Below, one piece after another: positions 12,467 through 22,945 of a stretch of 64,000 bases of DNA; the first letter of the stretch is position 1; every line of letters begins with the position of its first letter. Source of the stretch: Pegea sp. RAD2-039. Lineage: Eukaryota > Chordata > Thaliacea > Salpida > Salpidae. Where the stretch lies: the NCBI GenBank assembly GCA_034620365.1, contig JAQGEQ010000287.1, positions 434,001 through 498,000 on the forward strand, given 5' to 3'. The notes beneath the pieces are model-generated. The model had not been told where the DNA came from, made no database searches, and saw nothing but the letters and a program-made list of their open reading frames with translations. Made by a program: the position numbers and the translations under genes.

Positions 12467-15400
12467 TTAAACAAGATCTAAGTCGGGAGGAGTCCCAATA
12501 GGCTGCTTTTCAACCACATTTTCTTTAGTCTGTTTCATAACAAAAACGAATTTTTTTTGAAGAAGTTATTATACAACTAAATAAGATTATATTTATTATT
12601 ATTACTTCAATAGTTTACAAGATGACAAGACCTGTAGATGATGCGGCGATTGCTGGATCTGACTAAACAATTTGTTATAATCAACTCGAAGCGATATATA
12701 TTCAGTTCTGCATAATTTTAGTTTCTCTAAAGACAATTGATGCTGTTAAAAAAAAATTCTGTAAATTCTAAAGAAATGTCAATTTTAAATCAGAATTAAT
12801 CACTCAAAATAGAGACTTTATAATACATCAATTCATTATAAGAAATAAAACTAAATAAATAAACAGAAAATGATTGATTTGTTTACTTAATAAACCAAAT
12901 AATTTACTTCATCATCTTTTCTCGTGCAATCTCTACATTGTGTTTCTCTTTTCAAAGTACCAATCCTTAGTGATTTCAATTGTTCTTCTGTTTTGTGTTG
13001 CTTTTCTTTCATATCACAGAGTTCTTTCTACAAATATACAATAAAATTGAACTGAATCTAATAAAATTGCCTAAGATTGTTAACAATTCCGCAAAAAACA
13101 AAAAATATTCAGAGAAAGCATAAAAAAGGTTGCATTTTTGTCAGGTTTTTACTTAACTTAAAATTGATGCATAAAACTTAATCCTTCTCTTTAAGCTGTT
13201 GTACCTTAAGATTTCTTTCATAATCTTTGCATTCTCTGAGAGATAATTGAAGATATTCAGCTTTGGTTCTTAGTTTCATTTCTTTTGTTTGCAATAGTTT
13301 ATATTTTTCCTGAAGTTCTTTCATTTCTTTACCAAATTCACCCTAAGCACGTTAAAAGTGAAAAAAATATTTCAGTAGAATTAAGAAAAGAAATTCTAGT
13401 TAAAAATTAATGAAGTATTATTTGACAAACTTTGATTTGCATTGCATTTTGTAACAAACATTCCATTTTCCGGGTTTTTTCTGTTAATTCCACCTACACG
13501 GTATTATGAAAGGTAAAAAAAGAAATAAACACTTTTCGGTTACTAAGACGTGAAAAATAATTGGTGAAATTTATGTAAAATTTGAAAAATAGATCAAAAA
13601 TAAAAATTACTTTATCTGAAATTTATGATAAAATATATATGAATAAAAATTAAAAAAAGTAAAACAAACTGCTTACTTCGTATTTTTGCTGAGATTTTGA
13701 CAATAAGGATTGTAATTTTATTAACTCTTTTTCTTTTTCAGTTAATTTTACTTTTAATTTTTCATGATCTTGTAAGAGTTGATTGTTTTCCAGCAGAAGA
13801 TGTTTATTTGTTTCTTTCAGTTCATCCGCTTGTTGCTTAACACAATCAAAAAGTTAAAAAATAATCTTAAAATTTTAAACAAAAATATTTTCAATAGAGA
13901 AAATTTGACGACTTTAAACGAAAGTCATCAATTAAAAAGTTTGATAAAACTAGATAGAAGAAATGAATTTTATTAAAACTAATACAAAATTATCAACAAT
14001 TTCTACTAAATGCATAAAGAAAAGATCCTAAAAATTACCACTTAATCAAGTTATTTTTCATTGCATAAACAAGATATTGTATTTCACTAGCAAAAATCAT
14101 ATAAATATAAAAGTATTAAAAAGTTAATAATTTATAAACCTTCAAGCAGTCAGATTTCAATTCAACAAAACAGAAACCATTATCAACATCATCTTGAAAT
14201 TCAATAAATTTTCCCAATTCACTTTTTCTTTTGATTTGAAATGGAGTGCTAACTCCTTTAACAGCATTTGATTCAGTTACATAAGCAAATACATAAAACT
14301 CATGATCATCTTCTAGAGGAGATATATCTAACCAAATCAAAGACAAAAAATTACAACTTTGAATATATTAGGAATCATAAATCAAAATATAAAACCCATA
14401 AAATTTAAATTCGATTAAAAAAGGATTAAATAAGGTGCTTAAGATTCTTGTGTTCGATTATTTCACTTTTGTGAATTGGAACCACCATTATTGAAAGATT
14501 GTGTTGTAGAATGCTTTAATATCAAGATTGACAAAAGCGTTCAGTGCTCGAACATAGAAACACTTCCGATGTATTTCAATGTCTCAAGAGTTCTTTAACC
14601 TTTGGCACAAGATAAACAGAGTCCTATTAAAGATGTGAATTTTGATTCTACCAGTATGAAGACAGTGAAAAGTCCAATAAAACAAGTAGAAGACCTTGTC
14701 AAGCTCTAAGGTTTATACTGAGATTAAAAACTTTCCATATTAATAAAACTCTCAGACAAATCAATATCAATTCTTCTTTTCTACTTGATTAAGCAATTTC
14801 TTGAACATGTCATCAACAATAATTCTGTTTTATTTTTTCTTGAGGTCTTCAGTGGTGTTGCCAAAGAATATTTTAGAATAGAATTCTTTATCACTAAATA
14901 ACATTACTGGCCCTCTTCTCTTTAACATTTATACCAATGACATTATAAATTATTCAAAATCACTAACTGGTGTTGGAGATTCCATGCTCTTATCGACGCC
15001 AAACTTCTTGGTACTAAATCATTTACTTCTTCTTTAGAGTCTACTAACTTATTACTTCAATTAAGACAAATTAAGCTAACTACCTACAAATGTGGCCTGT
15101 CAATAAACGAACCTTCAAACTCTAAACCAATATTATCTGACTTTTATCTAAGCAACAATTTCCTGAATTCAGGTCAACAAAAACTTGGCATCTTCATCTC
15201 TCATTATTTAAAAAGAGCTCACCACGTAGAACATTTGTTCAGAGTTGGTTCATTTAATTTATAGCAAATTCTCAAATATAGTAAGACCAGAGATATTTAG
15301 TTTCTGTTAAAACTTTTCATCATATACCTTCTTCTCAAATTAGAATTTAATTACTTTGTATGGAGTCCATACCTTAAAAAAGATATTCATGTATCAAAAC

Positions 15401-16370
15401 ATATAAAGCTTGAATTTCTTCAAAGATCATTTACTAGTAAAGTTTTTATCAGATGTTAGGCCCTTTTCTTCATACAAAGACAGTCTCTATATAAGCTTAA
15501 TGTGAAATTCCAGCAATATCAAGTCACTTTCTCCTCAAAGTTCTCTTATCTTAATTTCAATGAGTTTTTTAAAGATCATATCTTTCATCAGAAGTTTGTC
15601 ATTCAAAATTAATCCATTCAACAAATTAAATAGCACCCAGTGGAGCAGCTTTTTTAATAAGATAATGAAAATAATTAGATTTTTTTTAATTCTATATCAT
15701 AAGCTACCACCTCTTTTAAAATTTCGTTTAAAGAATATGAATTATGAAATTTTCCTAACGTATGATAATTTCTTATCATTTTTTGAAACTTATTTTGTAC
15801 TTTTGACTCATGACATATATCTATTTATGCCTCTACAGTGGTCCTATTTTCTATATATTACTCATGCTAATATGTGGTACTCAAAAACTTTTAATTATCT
15901 GTCTGTAGTCATACAGCCTTGTTTGCTATAAGAGATAAATAATTTATCATTTGCAGCCATGCATTGAATACATGAATAAATAAAAGATAATTAGGTTAGC
16001 AATGGAAATCTTACTTGGAAAATTAATCTGTAGAGTTGATTTTGATTTTGTTTCTGGTTTTGAATATTGAAAGGTGATAAAATCAGATGGTTTAATTGAA
16101 GCTACTTTGAATATTCCAATCCAATCTAAAGTAGATACTTTAACTGCATCTAACACCACATACTTCAAAGTAATATCATAACATGGGTTGTATATACACT
16201 TCACATTCATGAATAGTACCTAAAAAAGTGATGAAATCCATATTAATAACTTCACTGAATTCTCAAGATAAAAATTAACTAACCTCATCATATCTGATAT
16301 TTTCTTCAGCAGAAGATTTAATTCTGTTTTTTTCTACAAAACTTGTGTTTAAAGATTTTTCCATTGCCAT
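12467..16370 (-). CDS. SKICH domain plus coiled-coil protein (CALCOCO/NDP52/TAX1BP1 family)
   Basis: Members of this family are cytosolic selective-autophagy receptors that bind cargo and ATG8-family proteins. Nine exons join in frame to 377 residues: 16370-16284, 16219-16015, 14327-14140, 13835-13677, 13493-13431, 13342-13205, 13027-12908, 12742-12632, 12529-12467. After a 29-residue leader, residues 30-133 form a SKICH domain: VKCIYNP, LDWIGIFKV, then DDHEFYVFAYV and GVSTPFQI, all family hallmarks. Residues 141-152 hold an acidic stretch followed by FCFVEL, where the LC3-interacting region of TAX1BP1/NDP52 lies. Residues 161-357 are Lys/Glu/Gln/Leu-rich heptads, clearly a coiled coil. The protein is shorter than vertebrate relatives and ends in PPDLDLV without a C-terminal zinc finger. 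Intron 2 (14328-16014) contains a dead retrotransposon in the opposite orientation. Confidence 0.85.
14830..15720 (+). mobile_element. Degenerate non-LTR retrotransposon (reverse transcriptase C-terminal part)
   Basis: Read across frameshifts and stops, this stretch shows the ordered landmarks of a CR1/L2/jockey-type reverse transcriptase: SGV followed by a corrupted QGS segment, TGPLLFNIYTNDI (about 14908-14946), a corrupted FADD box (ALIDAKLLGTKS, about 14987-15022), KCGLSIN (about 15090-15110), KLGIFISHYLKRAHHV (about 15181-15230), then WSPYLKKDI and LEFLQRSFT (about 15362-15435). Several stops and indels interrupt it, so it is inactive. It lies antisense within intron 2 of the SKICH gene. 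The 5' end, endonuclease domain and tail were not recognised. Confidence 0.75.
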
Positions 16371-17555
16371 GTTAGATCAAAAATAGTACTGGTAATGATT
16401 GATAGTCCTATATAAAAACACAACTTAAAGATTTCTGGTGTTACACTATGAAAACAGTTTTAAACAATTATCATTTGAAAAATGATTTTCCCAATTATGA
16501 TTAATAATTAACTAATTACTTTAAAGCATTTAATCTAATTAAATAAACAAAAATACTAGTCTAAAATTTGATAAGTGATTTGAAATTGATTGTTTAACAA
16601 ATTCATTATGATTCAAAAAATTAAGTTTTTGTTTATATTTAGTTTCAAAAAATTGGGTTTTATGTAGAAAGCTAACAAAAATAATGCTTATAAAATTTGA
16701 TAAAAGTTTTACTGTGTCGTAAAAATTTGTTTATTACAAGAAAAAACAAGAAAATGAATCAGTCAAAAAAGTGCTAACTTATGCTTACAGTAAAACATAT
16801 AAAACTGCAAATTCGTTAGGTAATAATATTAAATTCTATTGTTTTTCTTCACCTAATAATAAACTATTATATTAACAAAAAGGTCTTTATAACATTTGTC
16901 TTAATAACAAAATGTCTTTTATAAGTTTTTGAGTTAAAATGTCGTATTATCAAAATGATAGTTTTAAAACAGTTAAATAATTTTGATTTTTATCAAATTA
17001 TTGATCCTTTCCAATGTCAAAATATTTGGATAATAATAAAAGAAACTGATTTAAATTTTGTTTGGGAAACTTAATCCTGGAACAGTTTTTTTGAAAAACC
17101 CTTCGCAGCTTATCAAATAATATAAATAAGTCTTACTAATCAGAAAACCTTTTGTTTACGTATATTTCAAAACACTTTTTGCTACACTTCAGTTATAATT
17201 TTAACACCATATTTCAGTTTTCTTCGCCATGTGAAATCTCTTAATATTTATTTCTATTAAAGAATAAAAAAAAAGAAAACGTGATCATGGGTACAGTATC
17301 TTACTTATAATAAACGAATTGAAACTAAATAAAAATACAGTGTTTAGAAAACAATTATTGCCAATACAATTATATTTTGTGTAGATAACTAAGAAGCATC
17401 AAGCTATATTAAGTAAGGCTTGTAAATTACTTTTTGGTATAGCATAAGTTGCTTTCAGAAAAACAGTGGTCAAATTAGATATTGTAACCATTTCAGTTAT
17501 ATAAATTAGATTTTATTAGTGTTACTTATAATATTTCGTATGTCTGTTTGATGTA
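16371..17555. other. Upstream region of the SKICH gene
   Basis: AT-rich, no coding signal on either strand. It should contain the SKICH gene promoter (minus strand). I see no convincing core promoter element. Confidence 0.4.
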
Positions 17556-17935
17556 GTCATCTACCAGGCGGAAGGTTCTAGATGAGAGCCCAGGCGAACA
17601 CATACTTACGATGAGGAAAAGTCTAGAAAAAAAAACGGGTAGAAGGGCCTTATGAGTCTGATTTATGACAACACTTCTAGGAGATGCAAAATTCTGAATT
17701 TAAATCCGGAGTTGGAACTTCGTAAGCAATTCGTCACTGTACTCAGTATCGTTCTGACAGCTCTTGCGACGCCAACTAGGCGCAGCTGCATCAGTATGTC
17801 TGTTCCGCTGAATAACCTTGTTGGCTGGAGAGTGGAATCCTGCTGCGTGGGCAACAACTGTATTTTCATTATGTCTGCCTTGGCATATTTGTAAGGCGAT
17901 TTTCGGTGGAAACGGGCCAAAAATATAATCTTAGC
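17556..17935. other. GC- and CpG-rich island of unknown nature
   Basis: Base composition changes sharply here against AT-rich flanks, with roughly 16 CpG dinucleotides by eye. The longest frames (17652-17894 plus, 17663-17920 minus) are about 80 codons and match no family I know. It ends near GGTGGAAACGGGCC. I looked for rRNA, SRP RNA, RNase P RNA and tRNA landmarks and found none convincing. It could be a recent insertion, a structured non-coding RNA, a 5' exon of the small secreted ORF at 18123, or a CpG-rich promoter. Confidence 0.4.
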
Positions 17936-18122
17936 ATTTTGAAAAACTCAACAATAATTAGAATATAACAAAATTTACCAGGTCGACTTAGATATATTTT
18001 TAATGAAAAATGATAATTTACACAACCTGAGTTTTTATTAACAATGTTTTATTTTCCTTTTTAGTAAATTTAATTCAATAAGTTAAATAACTTTTAAGTA
18101 CTTACTTATATGCGACCATAAA

Positions 18123-18293
18123 ATGGTGTATTTTGTTGCGGTCATGTTAACTTTTATATTCTTTGTTGGTAGTGCTTCGGGGCTCGAAAAGAAACAGTAC
18201 GCGAACAGCGCACCAAGAGATAGTGACAAAAGGAAGGGTGTAAAGGTGAAAATAAATTTCTATGTAAATTCAATAAACCAACTTATGTTATAA
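18123..18293 (+). CDS. Small secreted-peptide ORF (or signal-peptide exon)
   Basis: ATG at 18123 opens a 56-residue frame ending TAA at 18291-18293. It starts with a textbook signal peptide, MVYFVAVMLTFIFFVGSASG, then a charged stretch with dibasic LEKK and DKRKG, which could be prohormone-type processing sites. Base use in 18123-18245 is much less AT-rich than the surroundings, as expected for real coding sequence. A splice donor (AAG before GTGAAA, about 18246) may end the exon after GVK, with later exons not recognised in the AT-rich stretch up to 19200. No family match. It lies about 190 bp after a GC-rich island that might hold its 5' end. Confidence 0.45.
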   Translation: MVYFVAVMLTFIFFVGSASGLEKKQYANSAPRDSDKRKGVKVKINFYVNSINQLML

Positions 18294-19215
18294 TGCTAAG
18301 AATATGTGAAATTTATTAGGACACCATTAAATCTGACTTAAATATATTTTTAATCTTTTACATTCATTTTAGTCTAAAATTCTATAAGATTTTTGGACTT
18401 TACACTTTTAATTTTGTTGTATAAGCCCATTTTTTCATTTGTAATCACCTCTAAATCGTTTTTCATAATAGTAAATCTTTTATTTTTTACAATCAGTATA
18501 CTATCAGTAATAAATAAAAGGAGAAATGTTTATAAATAAACTGTTTATTAGGTATTTAAGGAAAGTTATAATTCTTTCTAAAAGAGCATTTTAAGGTTTT
18601 AATAAAAGCTTTTAACTATTGTTTCTTCTTTTACCGTAGTTTCATTTTCAAGTAGATTTGATTTTTTTATTTAATTTTTCCTAATTTTCATATAAATTAA
18701 ATTAAGAAATTAAGTAAATTAGAATTAAAATTAATTTAGAGGCTTAACAATATAGGACATATATTAAAAAGTCCACTTTTGTACGAACATTTAAGTTATA
18801 AAAAAATACAAATTTATCAAAATTCTATAGAAAACTAATTCAAAATAGATAAGGGAAATTTTAAGTTTTTGATTAAATATTTTAAAACAATTTAAGATTT
18901 TTTAAATAAAAGAATATTAAAAAAACTATAACAATAAAATCTTTTTCAAATGTATTTTACTTCTTCGTTATAAAATTTTATAAAAGCTGTGAAAATTCTT
19001 GAATAATATTGTAGTCTGTAAAATAGTTTTTTATTGTTTTCCTTTTCTTTGGAATATTTGTAAAATTTTTATAATTTACTGGAAATTTGTTCCATTTTAG
19101 TTACAATTAGTTACATTTTAGTTTATATTATCTTGCTATCATATAAGTGTTACATTAAAATGGTTGCTAATTATGTTTACAGTTTTGCATACTTTTTGAT
19201 AGATTTATAATTGAA
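18294..19215. other. AT-rich spacer before the CINP gene
   Basis: No coding signal. Near its right end a splice-acceptor-like TTTACAG ends at 19182, about 33 nt before the CINP start codon, suggesting a 5' leader exon or trans-splice acceptor. Confidence 0.35.
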
Positions 19216-19818
19216 ATGACAAAAGGCCAATTGACTGGATATCAGAGGCAAGTTGCCGACATTGTTGCTGACTTTTATAATGCAGTTCAAAAATGGTCCC
19301 AAATAAACAGTGAAGGCTTTCAAGAAATATCTCAAATATCAAATGTAAAGTTGTCAATATTATCAGAAAAAAGTTCTTCAGATTTTGTAGCAAAAAGAAA
19401 AATTAAAAATCTTCAAGAATTGACAGAGAAACTTTCTCATACAGTTTCCAGTATGGAAAATCTTTCTGATAAACTATCATTTTTAAGTAAAAAAATGAAA
19501 ATGTTAAGCATTGCTTATTATTCAAGTATTAATCATCAAGAAACTATATTTGATTCACTAACATTTGATGATTTTATTAACTATACAGACACTATCTCTG
19601 TTATGTATAATAAAGAGTGCTTCTTGAAAAAAGAATTATCCTCAACAGTTGGGTTATTAGAGGTTTATACAAACAAAAGTGACTTTGAATTTGAAAACTA
19701 TAGAGATGTTCTCATGACATATTCTGCTGGTTGGATTAATGAACCTTATATAGATGAGAAATATTCAGAGCAACTCTTAGAAAGCATGTTGATAGAAACA
19801 GGACATAGAAAAATTTAA
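19216..19818 (+). CDS. CINP: CINP homologue (CDK2-interacting protein)
   Basis: A single-exon frame of 200 residues, close to the roughly 212 of human CINP. The N-terminal part (DFYNAVQKWSQINSEGFQ, then NVKLSIL) follows the CINP pattern of a helical region with a tryptophan and a Leu-Ser-Leu-Leu-like segment. The C-terminal end ESMLIETGHRKI matches the CINP signature ESMLLETGHR at the extreme C-terminus almost residue for residue. The middle is predicted mostly helical. CINP interacts with CDK2 and ATRIP in genome maintenance and is a subunit of the AFG2 (SPATA5-SPATA5L1-C1orf109) AAA-ATPase complex involved in ribosome maturation and replisome unloading. No intron is present, unlike every neighbour. 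The stop is 139 bp from the start of the next gene on the same strand. Confidence 0.85.
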   Translation: MTKGQLTGYQRQVADIVADFYNAVQKWSQINSEGFQEISQISNVKLSILSEKSSSDFVAKRKIKNLQELTEKLSHTVSSMENLSDKLSFLSKKMKMLSIAYYSSINHQETIFDSLTFDDFINYTDTISVMYNKECFLKKELSSTVGLLEVYTNKSDFEFENYRDVLMTYSAGWINEPYIDEKYSEQLLESMLIETGHRKI

Positions 19819-19908
19819 ATTTTGTTATGATTTCTTATGATAATTTAATATAAATAGTTTATTGATTCACCAAATAGTTTTGTATTTATCAATATATAAA
19901 TTATGATT

Positions 19909-19923
19909 TAACTTACTTCTTAG
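19909..19923 (+). promoter_or_regulatory. Splice-acceptor-like site between CINP and the propeller gene
   Basis: The stretch ending ACTTACTTCTTAG has the shape of a 3' splice site and lies about 35 nt before the propeller start codon, inside the 139 bp spacer. No donor for a conventional leader intron is obvious in the spacer. It is a candidate trans-splice acceptor, or an ordinary acceptor for a leader exon lying upstream of or inside the CINP gene. Confidence 0.35.
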
Positions 19924-19957
19924 TAAAAAGTTGATAATATATTTTTATAAATGAATA

Positions 19958-22408
19958 ATGACTCATGAAATTCGAACAAAATCTTTATGGAAAGTAGAAT
20001 TAAGTCATAATTTCAATTCTGTGGTTTATGGCCAGTTATTTAATAGTGATAAAAAACTTATTGCTGTTGGTGGAGAAGATGGGATAGTACATGTATATGG
20101 CCTTCCAGAAACAAATGATTATGGACAAAACACTAATTCCACTCTGACAGTAAGTTGCTCTTTTTAAATTGATATTTCTTCTTATATTAAAAGGTTTCAA
20201 ATATTTGATAGGTATTTTATTATACCGATATTTTTTGTTCTAAAGTTGGATAAATGTTTATAATCTGAAATGTTTTTACCAAGTTTTATGACCTAATCCT
20301 TAAAATTAATCTTACCACTTGTGGTTCAAAATTCAATCAAGCAATCTTGCTAGGACCCTTTAAGTATTTTCTAGCTGGGGCAAAGTCAACGTTTACAAAT
20401 ATTCCTGAAAAGTCTCTTTTAACTTCTTATTTCAGAAGTCTGGTTTTTAGCAAGAGAGAAATCTTATACTCAAATTATTAAATAGCATTTTGGATGTGAT
20501 ATTCTTAAAGTTTTTATTTTGCAGTATGAAAAGCGCTTGGAAGCTAAATGTGGATCAATTCTTCATCTTCTACTGTATGATCTTGCACGCTTATCACCAA
20601 ATGATCTGATTGTTGCTGATAATCGGGGTTCTGTGATCTTCTTCTTTGATGGTCAAATTCTTGATCGATCACTGGAAACAGCTCTTACAAACAACGGCGT
20701 AACATCTGTTGCTGTTTTAAAAAGTAGATGTAAGTTCAACAAATTTGAGAGATATTTCATGTAACATTTGTATGAACTTTTAATTCTTTCAACTTATTTA
20801 TGACATTCATGTATTGTCATTGAAATTCACTTATTTCTTGCAGTGAATAGTGTTAACGTTGTATGTGGAAAAGAAAATGGTGAAATTACCTGCTTCAATA
20901 CGTTTACTCAGCTATGGAAATTGCAATTAAACTTTCATGATAATAAAGTTAGTTTCTTTTTCCTATTTTTATCATGTTTTTAACATATCAAGAATTAAAA
21001 ACTTTCTATCAAGTTATCAGTTTAGTTGTGTTGTGATCTTGCTTCTTCTGCGTTCTTTCAGCTGCAACCTTACACTAGTGTTTGTAGGTCTTGCCGTCAT
21101 GTTTTTCAATTCTCTACATGACTTTTTGATCAAACAGATTTTCTTCATCTGTCGTTGCCAATTCAAGCAAGGGGTTCCCGCTTCCACCTTGTTAAAGGGG
21201 ATTAATACATAACAGATATGAGCTCTTTAGAGGATAAACACGTGACTAAACATTTTATTTAATATTTTGTACCGATTTGCTAGCAGGTTTCATTGTAAGT
21301 CTGATTAAATTTCATAAAAGGGTTTCTCTAAAAGGTATAGTTTGTCTTCAATATAATAAGCTAATACATCATTAAAGAAGTTATCATTAAATCCTCTAAG
21401 TGATTATCATTAAATCCTCTAAGTGATGAAGACATATTGATGAAGAATCTCTTTAGTTCAGTCCTTGCATATACTTTTCGTGGGAAATGGAATGGTGGAT
21501 GATTTTTCAGAATTACTTTATATTATTTGAAACAATTTTGAGTTTAATGCTTATTAATAAAATGTTTTTTGAAACTAATTAACACTTATCGCTGAATTTT
21601 TAATATTTTTTAAACAGCGGCTTCGGAACAGAGTTTCTGTAACTTGTCTGTTAGAAACAAACATCAAACTTTCAACTTGTAATAAAAGTATGAACTATTT
21701 ACTGGCTGGTGATTCTAATGGTTGTGTCCATGCTATTCAAGATGGAGTTATACGCAAAACAATAATTGCTGGTTCTGTGGTCAACACGGTAAGTACTTAA
21801 TCAAGCAGACGCAAATAAATATCCGTCAATTTTTCATTTGAAATTTTGCTTCAGATGGCTGTTGGTAATTTTCTAACATATGAAGAACCTGAATTTTCAA
21901 TAGAGTAAGTTTAAAAAATATTTTAGAAGTCTACAGTTTAATTCTTTAGTAAAATATTTCATCTTCTATTTTTAGCACCACAGACACGCCAACACAAATA
22001 GCACTAGGATGCAGTGATGGTTTTGTTTTGCTTTTAGTTGATCTTGAAATTAATCGTGAAAATTATTATGCTGATGTTGGTCATCCTCTCACTTTTCTAC
22101 GTAAGATTCCAAACCAAGATGATTCTGCTAAATCTTCAAATGTAGATTATCTAGTTTGTTGTGGTCATTATTCATCTGTTAAAGTTTATCAAGACGGCAA
22201 GGTGACTTCAATAAGTTTGATTGTGAAATCTTAATTTGACTTCGAAAAATTTTTATCATTTTAGGAAAAAAATGAGTTTCCATTGACGTCTTGGCCTGTT
22301 ACAGTCTATAGTTTAGCTGAATCCACCAACAAGCCAAGTCGTTTTGATTTAAGAAGGTTGCTGGTTGGATGCTACGATAAAAACTTACAGCTGATTGAAA
22401 TCTTATGA
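19958..22408 (+). CDS. Seven-bladed beta-propeller (WD/FG-GAP-like) protein, function unknown
   Basis: Seven exons join in frame to 363 residues: 19958-20149, 20525-20729, 20844-20947, 21618-21788, 21855-21904, 21976-22201, 22265-22408. The chain shows about seven repeats of the form hydrophobic-strand, Gly, Asp/Gly turn, strand: LIAVGGEDGIVHVYG, LIVADNRGSVIFFFDG, NVVCGKENGEITCFN, YLLAGDSNGCVHAIQDG, IALGCSDGFVLLLVD, YLVCCGHYSSVKVYQDG and LLVGCYDKNLQLIEI. This is a propeller fold with no extra domain, signal peptide or membrane segment. It ends right after the last blade. I compared it in memory with BBSome propellers, kaptin and ITFG2 and found no convincing identity. An out-of-frame ATG at 19951 gives a tiny upstream ORF. 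Intron 3 (20948-21617) is the largest and holds a 23-bp tandem duplication. Confidence 0.8.
21381..21426. repeat. Perfect tandem duplication of a 23-bp unit
   Basis: The unit beginning TTATCATTAAATCC at 21381-21403 is repeated exactly at 21404-21426, inside intron 3 of the propeller gene. Two identical copies indicate a recent slippage or duplication event. Confidence 0.9.
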
Positions 22409-22879
22409 AATCTTATTGAACATCTACTTGACCATTTTCAAGACTTTTTATATCTTGATTTTTAGGGAACTAGATAACAACTTTTTTTGTTATTAAAGAA
22501 TCATAATTTGATTAAAACTATTTTCGTCTCTCTGAAACCACTCTTTATTTTTTGCTCTGAAACCTTGATAGTAGTAAGAAGTTTATGGTTTTGTTGTTTG
22601 ATTGACTACTGACTTATATAAGTTAGATATTTTACATAGATCTGGGAGAAAATCGGATAACTAAAAGTGTCTTGAAAAAAAATGAGAAACAAAATGATAA
22701 AAACTTCGTGATAATTTCAACATTCGAAAATTGATTTGTGACTTATTGTTTGATTTGCTAAATATTTTTACTAAACTACTTTTTTGTCATATGATTCATG
22801 AAGCTGACTGAAAGTTAGTTGATCTTTGTTAGGGAGATAAATGAAAGGAAGTGTACTCTCTTATGTATCCTTAACAACA
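22409..22879. other. 3' flank of the propeller gene
   Basis: No coding signal. An ATTAAA variant polyadenylation signal near 22491-22496 would suit the propeller transcript. Confidence 0.35.
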
Positions 22880-22945
22880 AGTCGGGATATGAACCCACGC
22901 ATTTAAAACAATTGATTAGCAGACAATTCACCAAACCAATCTAAT
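22880..22945 (-). pseudogene. tRNA-Ser(GCU)-like pseudogene or tRNA-derived SINE head
   Basis: On the minus strand the sequence runs from a weak D-arm (GATTGGTTTGGTGA), through an anticodon arm with loop CTGCTAA (anticodon GCU) and mostly paired stem ATTGT/TCAAT, a long variable arm, then GTGGG-TTCATAT-CCC. This is the order and spacing of tRNA-Ser. The anticodon stem has a T-T mismatch at its loop end, the T stem is imperfect, and no 5' sequence pairs with the expected acceptor 3' strand. It is therefore a decayed tRNA or the tRNA-related part of a SINE rather than a working gene. Confidence 0.5.

Noticed and set aside
15560..15931. 123-codon plus-strand open frame
   Set aside because: Hydrophobic, AT-driven composition; the first part overlaps the tail of the dead reverse transcriptase and no domain is visible.
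17556..17935. RNase P or SRP RNA in the GC-rich island
   Set aside because: GAGGAAAAGTC and GGTGGAAACGG recall short conserved segments of these RNAs, but spacing and the remaining conserved blocks do not fit.
20937..21212. 91-codon plus-strand frame in the propeller gene
   Set aside because: It starts in exon 3 in another frame and runs through intron 3; the residues have no domain pattern.
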